Shown in pieces: positions 1-10,709 of a stretch of 64,000 nt of DNA. Each line of letters opens with the position of its first letter. The first letter of the stretch is position 1. The notes under the pieces are model-generated. The model had not been told where the DNA came from and ran no database searches. It saw nothing but the letters and a program-made list of their open reading frames with translations. This DNA is from Cristatella mucedo. Its lineage: Eukaryota; Bryozoa; Phylactolaemata; Cristatellidae. Position numbers and translations under genes: made by a program. The stretch covers positions 2,266,001 to 2,330,000 of the forward strand of contig WPIO01000037.1 in the NCBI GenBank assembly GCA_009760855.2, in the 5' to 3' direction.

Positions 1-283
1 AACAAACGTGTTAGTGCTCAGTCGGCTTCCACAGTCGCACCGTCGCAGGACTCCGTCTCACCAGTACAAGCGTACGCCGTCCAAGACCCGGCTAGATGAG
101 TACTCTGTGGTAGACGGAGCGGACGTCCAACACCGTCGAGAGCTTCCGCCGAAAAATAGCGAGCACGTTGTACCCAGTTCCGGTCCTCGGAACTCTGGGA
201 GCTGACCCCAGGCTTTACCCTTCCGGGGCAAGGCGACGCCCAGCCCGACATATCGAATGTCAGTGGGTCCGCCTACTCTAGGG

Positions 284-520
284 TACATTATTATTATTAT
301 TATTATTAGAACAGGTCAAGCTTATTTTAAAGTATCTGTTCTTTTTTGCTGCTCTGCAAAAAAACTAGCTGCTACAAGTGGTGTTCCTATCTCGACGCCG
401 ATGTCATTGTGGATGTTGAAAATAACTGGCGCCGTAAATTGACAGCTAAGCCCATAAGTAATAGCCATAGTAATATAGTAATAATAATAATAATAAGTAA
501 TAGTAATAGTAATGGCAATA
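284..520. repeat. (ATT)n and (AAT)n tracts
   Basis: ATT at 287-308 and AAT/AGTAAT at 455-525. Such tracts terminate LINE A copies elsewhere, so they may mark lost LINE ends, but no hairpin remains here. Confidence 0.7.
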
Positions 521-875
521 GTAATAGTCATCGACAGACTAAATTTGGGAATTAATGTGCAAATCTAAAGCCTTAATTTAAGCAATGCTACTAATTTCTT
601 TTCTCCAGCTGACTTCAAATCAAGCAAAGATGCTCACTAGCTGCTGTATGTTATCTTTTTTCCTCACTGATTGCTAGAGTACAGTGAGATATCCCGTTAG
701 CATGGTTTAGAAATCGTCTGCTGAAGAATTAGGCAGGTATTTTCTCGATTGGAGCGTTGGGGGTGTAGAAGGCTGTCTAAAATCTTCTCGGAAGTACTTA
801 TAGATTGCTGATTGAGAGAGTTGGGTAAATCTCATGACTCACTGCAGTGATAGGCCGCTCACGCTTTTGGAGTAC

Positions 876-1010
876 TGGCGATATAATAATAGTAATACAT
901 GTGCTACAGCGCCTCAGAGAACTCATACTCTTTTGTGGCACTTTACATTTGCTGAAAAGGATGCACGATCGAATGGTTAGTGGTAGCATGCTCAATGACA
1001 GCAAGCGTAA
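876..1010 (-). mobile_element. LINE family A tail
   Basis: GCGCCTCAGAGAACTCATAC and GGCACTTTACATTTGCTG (plus strand) followed by AATGGTTAGTGGTAGCATGC, that is, hairpin and 3' UTR only. Confidence 0.6.
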
Positions 1011-1924
1011 CGTGGTTATGGGGTATTGGCTCGAAAAATTCCTTCGCTACTGCGAATAGGCTTGGCAAAATGCTAAACTGCATGGAGATGTATGATGGTT
1101 CGTCACACGCACCTGTCACATCCCATCCCTGCACGCGCCACCTGCTCAAGGTGGAGCAAACACATCTTAATTAGTTACGACGTGAATCCCGTGAAAATGC
1201 GTCAACTGCATCTCCTGAAATTCCCACGAAGGCTCTCATATGCTCTCAACGATCTGAAGAGGCGCTGCATTGAGTGGAAAGAGTCTTCTTCCATTCTGAG
1301 TCGTTCCGCGGGCGATTAGGTTTCAGCGCTTACACAAAAGCTAGCAATTGCATTCACATAGTGAAGAGACATGCCAGCAAAATGAAATTTGTTGTATACC
1401 TTACAATAAATTTAAAGGCGGCGAGCTTCAGAATTCCGGATGAGGAACGTAATATCAGCATATTAGTACTTGCAAGTCTCCTTGTAGCGAACCTATATAG
1501 CCAGTATACATAATGACATGTTAAACTCAATCAAAAGTAAACCAAACCTCAGACTAAGTAGGGCTGGTAGAGCGCTGCCGTCCTCATGTAAAAGATTATG
1601 GCCACTATTGCAGTCACACATTCAAAATGGTAACATAAACGGTGAAATATATTGGACACAAAGAGGAAACGGACTGTAAACTTGGGGTGCGGCTATGGAG
1701 TTTTTGGAATTTGGAATTCACACGAATTCACACTGTCAGTAGTGAGTGCCTACCCTCGCGGCCACGCGACCGATGTGGATGAAAAATGGAGGCAACGAAG
1801 CGTGGCTAACGAGTCGTGGGAGTGCCGTCGTCAAATGCACCAAAGTAGAATGCGCACTGGCGATTTCCGGAACCCGGCCGCCACGGCAGCTCTCCATACT
1901 CGAGGAGGCATAGAGCTGAATGCC

Positions 1925-1927
<3 letters not shown>

Positions 1928-1968
<41 letters not shown>

Positions 1969-2012
1969 GGGAGAGAGAGAGAGAGGGGGGTGGGAGAGAG
2001 AGAGAGAGAGCA
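1928..2012. repeat. (GA)n microsatellite
   Basis: GA repeats with GTGGG and GGGGGGTGG breaks, ending at the LINE A fragment at 2030. Other GA tracts: 33819-33871 (followed by a (CTG)8 run to 33905) and 34583-34647. Confidence 0.93.
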
Positions 2013-2029
2013 TCCAACTCTAATAATCT

Positions 2030-2330
2030 TCTACGGGCTCTGTTTGTTAAGCGGCAAGAGGACCCACTAAATCCTGTATCAAACAGGTGTTTAAGCTCCA
2101 TTTTAAATGCCGTCATGTAAGGGAATGTCGTGACATCAGTCGAGAGTGAGTTCCAGGCTTGGAAAGCATATGAACTAAAGGCACGGTCTTCAAAAGTTTT
2201 GAGGTTTGTACGAGATATTGCTGTACAATTTGAGTCAGAGCTGCGGGCTGTACGATGGTGGATAGTTCTGACAGGTAGGCTGGAGAGAATTAATGACGAG
2301 ACCTAAAAGTAAAAGACGTAGCGTTTAGTA
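2030..2330 (-). mobile_element. LINE family A coding fragment
   Basis: Plus-strand landmarks GGACCCACTAAATCCTGTAT, GAGTGAGTTCCAGGCTTGGA, AAAGTTTTGAGGTTTGTACG and GACAGGTAGGCTGGAGAG match the 9.8-10.1 kb copy. The tail is replaced by a (GA)n tract. Confidence 0.65.
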
Positions 2331-3647
2331 CTGAGTAAAAGTAAGTGACAGAACCAATTGCACATGCTGCCGCTGATGCTCTTTCACGTCATCACTAGGC
2401 ATCACATGGAAGTCGTCATGCTTAAATCTCAATGGTGGAGCCTAACGAGCAGGGCTGCCGAAACGTCGTCCTCTGACTGACCGGAAATGACGCGCCGATA
2501 ACTACGATTGGCTAATTCAGGACCGAGTCCAGCTTTAGCCCTCAAAATCTTGTAGGCCCTCTGAATAGAGTAGTAAGCTGATTTAACGGTCTCATCTGTG
2601 TAGCGGGCAAAAAAACCGTCGCGGCTACCGCTTTTGTTTGCAGTTGCTAGACGCGAACCCGCGACTTTAGTCGCGACGTTAAGTGCGACTGTCTGAGACC
2701 AAGGCTAAGAGCAATGTCTGGCACCGCGCGCACGCTGCATTGTAGCGGATGAAGCTGCACATATTGAATAAATCGCACGAACAGAGCAGGCGCAGCGAGA
2801 ATATGTCACCCTTTAGCTTTCCAATTAAACGCTTCAAGTCTAGGGGGACACTGTAATCGCGATAGTTGGCAAGCTCCAGGCATTGGAGGCGTAGTGACCG
2901 AAGGTGTCCTACACACACCGGATACTCGCGCGGTGGATCGAAAGAACGCTCGGGATGAAAATACGCCGGGGGAGTATTCCTTATTATTATTATCGTTATA
3001 TTTACATTATTTTATATTATTTAATTAATTTGTATTATTATTTATATTTATTTATCATTATATTATATATTATTATTATTTATTTCATTATTATATTATT
3101 ATCGCGTACTCCTCAGGAGCCTGAGGGGTACGCGAACCTGTTCGAAAGCTGCGGGCGTAGGCTCAAGGTCATCCTCAGGTCGTAAGATAAGTGGCGACGT
3201 ATACCGAGCCGCCACGAGGGAATCTAGCCGTCGTCGGACACGGCGACGGCGACCTTCAGCGGCTCTAAGCGCCCTAGACACGCGTTCGCACAAAGCGCAG
3301 CGTCGTTTACGTACACGTGATCGAAGAAGCTAGAGGGACTTTTAATTTTGGACGCCAGCGGCGGGTTCAGAGAGAGTTCCGTCCGTCGGCTAAGAGGAAC
3401 ATATCGAGGGAGCCGGCACAACGCAGCAGCTGCTGCTACCGCCGCCGCTGCCTCCACACGGCTCCACACGAGCCTTATCACCCACGCGCCGGCGAGCCTG
3501 GCCGTCCAGCCGGCGACATTCGCCGCCGGAAAAAAGCGGCGGTGGCGGCGGCGGCGGGGGGGGGGGGGGAGGGGGAAGAAAACCGCTGCCGGCGATTGAG
3601 GCTCGCGGCACAGGCTCTCGCGGCGACGGCGGCGGCGGCAGCTCGTG

Positions 3648-4937
3648 CTACGCCGCCCGCCGATTTCGCTCGCTCGCCACAAGCGAGCCAATCAGCTCGC
3701 GAAGCTTCTTCGAAGCGCGGCCATCGTAGAAGTGAGAAGGTCCGCTCTGGTGCGGCAGCTTGGACGCGACAGCGCTCGCGGGCAGCTGCAGGCTGCGCCT
3801 CGCGTCGGCGTACGCGTCGCTCCACAGCGCGTCGAAGTGCGGCAGCGTCGCGTCGTACGTCTGCCGCGTGACGAGCGCGACGGACACGTTGGCCGGGAAC
3901 GGCTTCACCTTGCTCAGGATCCTCATCTGCGAGAGCGACTCGTTCATCAGGTAGTGCTCGTCGACTGCTGTCTTCAGGTGCCGCGGGTGGCACATCAGAA
4001 ACTTCTGGCGAGCGGCCAACGCGGCGGCGTCGTCGTCTTCGGCGGACGCAGCGTCGCCGCCGGCTCCGGGCGGCGGCGCCATCAGGCCGGTGATGAGCGC
4101 GAGGCGGGCGAGGCCGGTGGCGGCGAGCAGCTGCAGCGCCTGCACGGACGGCACGACGCGGTCGTACCAGTGCGACGACCAGTCGCGATCGGCGAACAGT
4201 GCGTCCACGGGCGGGTCGACGAGCACGATGGCGGCCACTTCCGCGTCGTAGAACTGCGCGTAGAACTTGGCGACGAGCGCGCCGACGCCTGCGCCGACGA
4301 GCACGAACGGCTGCGGCTGCTGGCTCGCCTGCGTGACGAGCCGATGCAGGTCCTCCGCCATGCGCTCCACTGTGTGCGCCTGGCTGCGCCGCCCGCCGTC
4401 GTCGGGTCTGTGCTGCGGCTGGCCGTCGGAGGCCGGCGGCGTCACCGAACCGTCTGCCGCCGCAGCTGGTGCCGCCGGCCTCTCGCTGAACCCGAGACCG
4501 GCGCGATCGTAGACGCACACGCGCGTCAGCTTGGCGAGCGCGGGTGCGAGCTCGCGCCAGGCGTCCGACGAGACGCCGGTGGGCGCGTCCAGGATCACCG
4601 TGGGCCACCCGGCGCCGCTGCAGCCGAGGAACAGCCTCTGGCCCCAGCCGACGTCGTACATCTCGCCGACGGCGGGCTTCAGATGCTGCTCCTCCTTCGT
4701 CAGCGCGACGTAGTTGAGGAACGGCGGCAGGAGCACGACCGCCGCGGCTATCTGGAGGGCGCGGACGACGCAGCGCCTCGCGCGGCCACCGAGGCCGGCG
4801 CCGGCGAGCCGACGCCGATCCGGCGCCGCCGCCGCGACATCAGTCGGGGTACGGCTGGGCGCGGCGGCGGGAGCCGCTTCGCGCGGCTGGGATTTCGTCA
4901 CGGCCGGCGGCCTCGCGGGCCTCCCGGGGCGGAGCAT
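3648..4937 (-). CDS. Membrane-anchored alpha/beta-hydrolase-fold protein (possible pseudoenzyme)
   Basis: One uninterrupted 429-codon frame. Residues 1-55 are Pro/Ala/Arg-rich. Residues 57-79 form a hydrophobic stretch (CVVRALQIAAAVVLLPPFLN) that suggests a signal anchor, so the fold probably faces the ER/Golgi lumen or the outside. The fold begins near residue 100, with CSGAGWPTVILDAPTG (strand and oxyanion region) and RVCVYDRAGLGFSERP (residues 139-154), a hallmark of the family. A low-complexity Ala/Pro/Asp insert follows (about 155-188), then HTVERMAEDLHRL and FVLVGAGVGALVAKFYAQFY (211-230). The nucleophile elbow should read G-x-S-x-G; here it is G215-A-G217-V-G219, so the Ser position is Gly (codon at 4287-4289). 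A conserved-looking His lies in SGPSHFYD (His402). Family knowledge: related proteins are esterases, lipases or epoxide-hydrolase-like enzymes; the substrate is unknown. The start is the first Met of the frame. The locus is very CpG-rich. ATTAAA on the minus strand near 3343 could be the poly(A) signal. Fold call firm; enzymatic activity doubtful. Confidence 0.82.
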   Translation of the reverse strand: MLRPGRPARPPAVTKSQPREAAPAAAPSRTPTDVAAAAPDRRRLAGAGLGGRARRCVVRALQIAAAVVLLPPFLNYVALTKEEQHLKPAVGEMYDVGWGQRLFLGCSGAGWPTVILDAPTGVSSDAWRELAPALAKLTRVCVYDRAGLGFSERPAAPAAAADGSVTPPASDGQPQHRPDDGGRRSQAHTVERMAEDLHRLVTQASQQPQPFVLVGAGVGALVAKFYAQFYDAEVAAIVLVDPPVDALFADRDWSSHWYDRVVPSVQALQLLAATGLARLALITGLMAPPPGAGGDAASAEDDDAAALAARQKFLMCHPRHLKTAVDEHYLMNESLSQMRILSKVKPFPANVSVALVTRQTYDATLPHFDALWSDAYADARRSLQLPASAVASKLPHQSGPSHFYDGRASKKLRELIGSLVASERNRRAA

Positions 4938-5097
4938 CTCGCGCCGACCGGCGGCGGCGCGCGACTAGACTTTGGCTGTCTGGGTCACGTGCTCTGCTCA
5001 GTAACCTACACAAGTCCAGCGACGGAGCGAGCGGAAGCCACTGCGCGACCGGCAGGGCTGTATCTCGTCGAGTAGTCACCGATCGGCCGCCCGCCAA

Positions 5098-5560
5098 ACC
5101 ACGCGCGAAAAGGAACCGCCACGCCGGCCGGCTTGGCGGAAGTGCACGCTTCGTGTGGCGCCGTAACTACGATCCGACGTGCTTATGATGGGAAAGGTAA
5201 CTCCCGATTGCGCCACGCCTCTCCCGCCACCCCGGGTACCCCGTTACGCTGCGCCGCGGCTGCGCTTGCTCGCTCGTCCGGCGTGGCAGGCTTGATGATG
5301 TGGTTGTGACTGCACTGTCAACCGCAAGGAAACCGTAACAGAGAACTCAGCCGAGAGACTCGAGCTCGAGCGGCATCGCGCCGGATTACAATACGACAGT
5401 AACCCTCAGAACGCCGGCAGCGCAAAACGACGAGCCAGGCTGGCGTAGAGTCCCACGTGATCAATCATGCCGGCGCTGCGACCATCCGCGTTCGGCGAAC
5501 TGTCCGTCCAAGGGCAGGTCGCCGAGTACAAGGGCTAGTTACTAGTCACGGAGCTGGGCA
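5098..5560. promoter_or_regulatory. CpG-rich upstream region of the hydrolase gene
   Basis: Dense CpG without repeats, upstream of the start at 4937 and extending the CpG-rich zone that covers the whole gene. A promoter island is likely by position. No TATA box is obvious. Confidence 0.35.
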
Positions 5561-5574
5561 TATTAATGTTGATA

Positions 5575-5763
5575 ATGGAAATAAGAAAAATACCAGCTGA
5601 TTTTAACAGCCTCTTTCTGTATAGCGACAGAAGAGCCTGTACGGCTATCACCGCCGCTTGCAGTGGCGATAAAGGATCGCCCACCCCGCAGGAATCGAAC
5701 CCACGACCTCGGGACCGAGGTCGTGAAAGCAACCGCCTTACCTAGTGTGCCATCACGGCTCAC
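5575..5763 (-). mobile_element. SINE family 1, copy a (tRNA-derived)
   Basis: Read on the minus strand: a tRNA-like head with box B GTGGGTTCGATTCCTG, then GGGTGGGCGATCCTTTATCG, ACTGCAAGCGGCGGTGATAG, GGCTCTTCTGTCGC, and a tail GGCTGTTAAAATCAGCTGG. The same order recurs at five other places in the window. No coding capacity. RNA polymerase III promoter boxes explain the head. Confidence 0.75.
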
Positions 5764-5777
5764 CATAATAATAGTAG

Positions 5778-6992
5778 TGTAACGCCGAAGGCTCGGCGGG
5801 GTAAGCTTGACCTGCCGCTTACCTAGCGGCGTAGCCTATCGCCTAATGCCGTTCGGTGCGCGCCTCCGCGCAATAAGCTGGCCGCCACGAAACGAGCGTT
5901 TCTGGCTCTGACCTGCTTACCGTTGCTAAACGGGGTCGTGAGTCCGCGGCGTGAATTGGAAGCAAGACACACAAATTGGGGATTTTACTGAACTTTATTC
6001 GCAAGCGCACAAAGTCGCTGCGCGTCTAGTTCAGCTTTATCTCCACACTCCTCGCACGTTCAACACTCTTGCGGAGGGAATACTCCTCTACACTAAGCGC
6101 GACCCGGACCCTAAACCCTAACCGGTGAACTAGGAATCCGTTCCCACCTGTGCCGAGGGAATACCCCAAACACGCCAACTTGAACACTCGAGCGGAGGGA
6201 GTACTTCTCCACACTGAAGTGCGAACCGGAGCCTAAACCCTACCCGGTGAACTAGAGCTCCACACACGCCAACTACGCCTAGCTCGCGCCGGCAAATCCC
6301 TATGCCGAGAGCACGTGCTAGCGCGCACACACACGACACAAAAGAAACACAAAGCACGAAAGAACACACAAAATGCCAGCTCGGGCGCGATACGACCGTG
6401 TTCGGTGGGGTTCCACCGAATCCTCCTAGAGCTGTCTCGTCCTGTTCCGTCAATCGCTGGCGAACAGCCCGCCCTCCTCCCTCGCTTCCAGAGAAAACGA
6501 GTCCGACGGCGGAGCCGGACCAAAGACAGAAGACCACAGACAAAAAGACACGAGGCCAAAGACCCAGAGCGAGCGTCGCTCGACTCTTAAATACTTGGCT
6601 GAGACAATGGGGCAAGAGCTTAGTGGTATTGGGCCCGGACACCTTGGCCCATTACGGAAAGGAATGACTACCGTTCCCAGGCCACTGGCAGGGCACCTCC
6701 GTCCAGCTTGAATGGCGAATGGGTTCCAGACGCTTCTTTCTTGGGAAGAGGGAAGGCGGGGGTTGACAGGCCAGCCAACATCTATCAGCAGCTTCCACGA
6801 GTATCGGACCAATTCTAAAGGCCGAATCGCCGCTGCTCGTCTCCGAGCTTCCTGGCCTGCTCCTAAACGCTTCCTCTCTAACCGCACTGACGCTCCTCTC
6901 TGGCTCACTGCTCCAGGACAAAGGGGCTCTAGCCCGCCGCCGAACAGCTCTTGTTCGCGCTAAAATTCAGCCAAAGCCAGCAGGGCGCTACA
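5778..6992 (-). mobile_element. Solo LTR, copy 1 (1215 bp)
   Basis: Begins TGTAACGCC and ends GGCGCTACA, imperfect 9-bp inverted ends with the TG...CA termini of LTR retroelements, flanked by 4-bp direct repeats GTAG (5774-5777 and 6993-6996). On the minus strand there is a TATTTAAGAG TATA-like box near 6590 and AATAAA near 5998, which gives a U3-R-U5 order. There is no internal coding region, primer site or second LTR, so it is a solo LTR. It contains 2-3 units of an internal minisatellite (about 6040-6260). It sits directly beside a SINE1 copy. Open frames inside are short and unrelated to known proteins. Confidence 0.72.
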
Positions 6993-7264
6993 GTAGTAAT
7001 AACAATAAGACATATGTGTGGCACTCCAAGAGAACTAAACCCCTTTCTATGCACACAGCACTTGCTGCAAAGGAAGCATATTAGCGGTTAGTTAATTGAG
7101 CCCATTTTTAGGGCGAGGTTTGCCAATTTGCAACTAACTCTAGGTCTACCTATAACTAGAGAGTTGGCTTTATCGTCATTCGATTTTGAGACAGTTGACC
7201 ACCATTCGAGAAAGTTGGCCTCCAGCCGTGCGCGTAGAAATAGGCGAGGCGCTCTCCGACGCAA

Positions 7265-7465
7265 CGTCGTCTTTGATTGGGCCACCGTTCGGCGAAGACG
7301 ACGACGACGACGATCAATGAGAACGGCTGCGGCTGCTGGCTCGCCAGCGCGACGAGCCGCTGCCTCGCTGCGCTCGCGCCGTGCGCGCTGTCCTCTCCGC
7401 CGCGGGCTTCACTGCGTGCTGTGCAGCTGGCTTCGCCGCCCGGCAAGGCGCTGGGCACGCCGCTA
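7265..7465 (-). pseudogene. Diverged fragment of the hydrolase active-site region
   Basis: Bases 7321-7363 match 4305-4347 (inside the hydrolase gene) with only a few differences over about 41 bases, and weaker similarity continues to about 7450 (a shared GCTTCGCCGCCCGGC-like tract). Read on the minus strand it gives RLVALASQQPQPFSLIVVVVV, against RLVTQASQQPQPFVLVGAGVG in the intact gene. The reading then degrades into a GTC/GAC trinucleotide run exactly where the nucleophile elbow would be. No start, no complete fold and no second conserved block can be found, so this is a partial duplicate or relic. It lies about 2.4 kb from the intact gene, between a solo LTR and a foldback element. Confidence 0.5.
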
Positions 7466-7756
7466 CGCTGTTCATTTGAAAGCAACCATAACTAATACTG
7501 TGTCTCCGCCGCTGAGTCGCTGAATAAATGTCAGTAACGAGTAATAATTGACTGTCGCGAAAACTGCGGCACTAGTGACAACCGTGGAAGGCGCGCTTCG
7601 GCTGAATGGTTTGACTTGCGTGCGGCTGCTCTTTTTTGCGCTTCCAGCGCCCGCGGAGCCCCGCCGGCGGACTCCAGGGGGGGAGCTCTGCTCCACCCTC
7701 TCCGCAGGCCGCTTGTGGCCGCTTGCTCGCCTACGGATCGGACGACATGAATTACT

Positions 7757-8598
7757 AGGGGGTACGGACAATTTCCCCTGGACGTTTCCCCCGGACATTC
7801 CCCCCCCCCGGACATTTCCCATCGGACATTTCCCCCTGGGGTAGGACATTCCCCCCTGGGGTAGGACATTTCCCTCCGGTATATGATTTAGTATTTAGGT
7901 TTTAGGGTTTAGTGTTTAGGGTTTTAGGGCTTAGGGTTTTTAGTGTTTAGGGTTTAGCGTTTAGGGTTTAGCGTTTAGGGTTTTATGGTTTTATGGTTTT
8001 ATGGTTTTATGGTTTAGGGTTTAGTGTTTAGGGTTCGGGGTTTAGGTTTGGGGGTTTAGGGCGGACTGCGCCTCCGCCTCCTAAATTCACCCTTGCTCGT
8101 ATTCCGCGCTTTAAGTGGTGCGTATTAGCGCATAACTACATCTCTTGAGGTCGAGTTATACCCAGTAGACCTCTGAGGCTTAGCGCTCATTTGCAGGAAC
8201 GCGCAGCGCGCCATAGCGCGCGCCCGCTTTGACGGGTACGAACACGTGCCTGGCGGCGTCAAGCAGGACCTAACTTCCGCGGGACCGAACTGTATAGCTC
8301 GCCGCTGCCGCCGCTGCGACAGCCGCCGCAACCGCCGCCGCCGCTCGCTCTATGAGAAACCGTCCTTCCAATCCATTCATTTCTCTAATTATACTAAGTT
8401 TATTTTTTTAATAGAGCATGAACTTCATTTAATCATATATATATATATATATATCTGAGTTCTTAGTTATACATTCATCAACATAGGGGGAAATGTCCTA
8501 CCCCGGGTGGGAATGTCAGGGGGGAAGGTCCTAGGGTCCATCGGGGGAGGAGAAAATGCCCGGGGGGGGGACGTCCAGGAGGGAAATGTCCTACAACC
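7757..8598. mobile_element. Foldback / MITE-like element with GGACATTTCCC ends
   Basis: Left arm (7757-7880) has repeated GGACATTTCCCCC units, starting GGTACGGACAATTTCCCCTG. Right arm (8484-8598) carries the inverse units and ends CAGGAGGGAAATGTCCTACA. Both arms also share GGACGT next to a run of C or G. CTAG occurs at both outer edges (7755-7758, 8600-8603), a possible target duplication. The centre holds a telomere-like array, then GC-rich unique sequence and a (TA)n tract. There is no transposase frame, so the element is non-autonomous. Confidence 0.55.
7888..8066 (+). repeat. Degenerate TTTAGGG-like array
   Basis: About 25 heptamer-like units: TTTAGGG mixed with TTTAGTG, TTTAGCG, TTTTAGGG, and four TTTTATGG in succession. 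It resembles plant/algal-type telomere repeat rather than the TTAGGG of most animals. It is internal, inside the foldback element. Confidence 0.7.
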
Positions 8599-9034
8599 GC
8601 TAGTAGGGCTATTTAGATCGATAATAATAAAAATAATATAATACCATATCCCTCTAATATATCTAATATATCGTGTAATAATAACTGCTCGCGACCGGTA
8701 CGGATATCGCCAACAGCTGCACAGACAGTCTCTGCTTTTCAGGCCGTACTTTCAGGCTGACGTCTAGACCCAACTCCCGTGGACCGAGCCGAGAGGGCGC
8801 CCCCCCCCCCTGGCGGCACGTGCTTCCTTCAGCCTCTTCGCGATTCGACCGGAGGAAGGGCGGTGATTTCCAGAACCATTACGTGCACGCATAGCAAGAT
8901 CCAAAGTCCCAGCGGCCCTTCGGCGCTGCGTTGAGTACGAAGCCGGTTGCTTAGAGGTCCAAATCTAAAGTGTGCGATCGTGAAATGAAGTTAGAAAATT
9001 AAACCTGCCCTCGCGAAAGATGATAACATTCATT

Positions 9035-9110
9035 GTAATAAGATATTTGCATAGTGCCCTAACAGCTCTTTCTAGGCACTTTACAGAACAAGCTCTCTGC
9101 GCTGACAACC
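9035..9110 (-). mobile_element. LINE family A tail relic
   Basis: GATATTTGCATAGTGCCCTA and GCTCTTTCTAGGCACTTTAC match the 3' hairpin with decay; nothing further is recognisable. Confidence 0.5.
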
Positions 9111-9530
9111 TAGACCTTGTCGTCAGTCAATATGACCTTCACCTTGCTGGAAGCTTTCGCGCGTGAGGTAGAACTGGCGCACGAGAAGCAGCGTACTTTC
9201 AGCCGCGCCCTTATCTACTTGCTTTCAGCTAGGAACTCGCCGAATAAATGAAAGAATTTCAGAGCTCATATTTCATATTTCTCAGTCATATTTTGTTGGA
9301 AAGAATGTAGCTGGCAACTGACCACTCTGCAAGAAGACGCGCTGCTAGAAAAAACTTCGCCTCGCTGTGAGGAGTCACGAAAATTCATCGCGAGACGAAA
9401 TCTGAGCAGTGACGACGACGGAAACTGACGAACAGAGTTGTCTCTCAATCCGAACTCCGACTGAGTGAGGGGCATGCGCAGTACGCAGGTGGTGCTGCGA
9501 GCGCGCACGCGCCGCAGGCAGTGCCTCCTG

Positions 9531-10345
9531 ACAATAATAATAATAATAATAATAATAATATTGCACTTGATAAAGCGCCCTCAGAGAACTTAATCTCTTT
9601 CTAGGCGCTTTACATTTGCTGCAAAGTGATACGCAATAGAATAGTAAGTAAAATCATGCTTGAAAAACAAACAAAATGAATAACATGGTTAGGGGTTACA
9701 TGCACTGGGTCAGCATGCAAATGTGGTTAGTGGCAGCATGAACAGTGTCAGCACGCATAAGCACATCGAGGACGAATCACAAGGACCCACTAAATGCTGT
9801 CCTAAATAGGTATGTTTTTAAGTTTCTTTTAAATGTGGTCAGGTCAGGGGATGTTCTGATGCAGGTCGGGAGGGAGTTCCAGGCTGTGGGAGCATACGAG
9901 CTAAATGCACGGTCTCCAAAGGATTTAAGGTTTGTACGAGGTATTTCTAGACTGTTGGATTCCGAAAAGCGAGTGGTACGATGCTTTGCCTGATGGGGTA
10001 GTATCTCTGAAAGATAGGCTGGAGCCATAGAATGAAGAGACCTAAAAGTGAGCGACAAAACCTTGAAGTCAATCCGTTGCTTGACTGGTAACCAGTGCAG
10101 GTCGGCGAGAAGTGGAGTAATGTGGCAACTGCGACGCTCACGGCAGACAAGCCTAGCTGCAGAGTTTTGCACCAGCTGCAATCGCCTGATCGCACATGCA
10201 GGTAGGCCAGTAAGCAGTGAGTTGCAGAAGTCGAGACGAGATGTCACGAATGCATGGACCAACTTGGACGTGGTATCCTTATCTAAACAAGCCAAAAGTC
10301 CTCGGCAGCAGAAGCAACGAGAACAAGACGTCTTGTAGCGGTTGC
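9531..10345 (-). mobile_element. LINE family A, longest 3' copy (reverse transcriptase C-terminus)
   Basis: Read on the minus strand from 10345: a frame (9777-10358) ending in the C-terminal part of a CR1/L2/Rex1-like non-LTR polymerase, with [75 protein letters not shown] and DLTTFKRNLKTYLF. A 3' UTR follows, then the tail hairpin (AAAGCGCCTAGAAAGAGATT, ending GGGCGCTTTATCAAGTGCAA) and (ATT)n. It is 5' truncated, as expected of target-primed reverse transcription. The catalytic core is absent. Confidence 0.82.
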
Positions 10346-10709
10346 AGACGCGCGACAAACGCTGGTCGAGCTGGCGCCTCGACGCGGCGCGACGGACGGA
10401 TCGCGCGATGAAGATTCTTCACTGATATGGGCAGGCAAGCCACGGCACGGCTAAGCAGCAGCAGCAGCGAGTCAAAACAGTTATTGAGAGAGAGAGAAAG
10501 AGAGAAAAAGGAGTCGGCATTCTTGCTTTGAGCAACTTTTTTCCTTCGATGGCCACAGAGTGCCGCATCTGCACAGCGACCGCCGTCCGCCGTAGCGAGC
10601 AACTCTCGTCGAACTCGCAGATCAAGTTACAGCGGATCCACCACTTGAAATGGGCTCGCTGTTCTATCTAAACCCTGGTTTATGCAACATCTTGTTCTGA
10701 ATCATGGCA

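Noticed and set aside
3317-5075. Long plus-strand frames (184 and 476 codons) across the hydrolase locus
   Set aside because: They are GC-rich antisense shadows of the minus-strand hydrolase, with Arg/Ala/His-rich composition and no domain.
6130-6642. 170-codon minus frame within solo LTR copy 1, and the 152-codon equivalent in copy 2
   Set aside because: It is not conserved as a protein between the two copies (frames shift) and lies in LTR sequence with a minisatellite.
7888-8066. True chromosome end
   Set aside because: The array is degenerate, short, and flanked on both sides by ordinary sequence and inverted arms.
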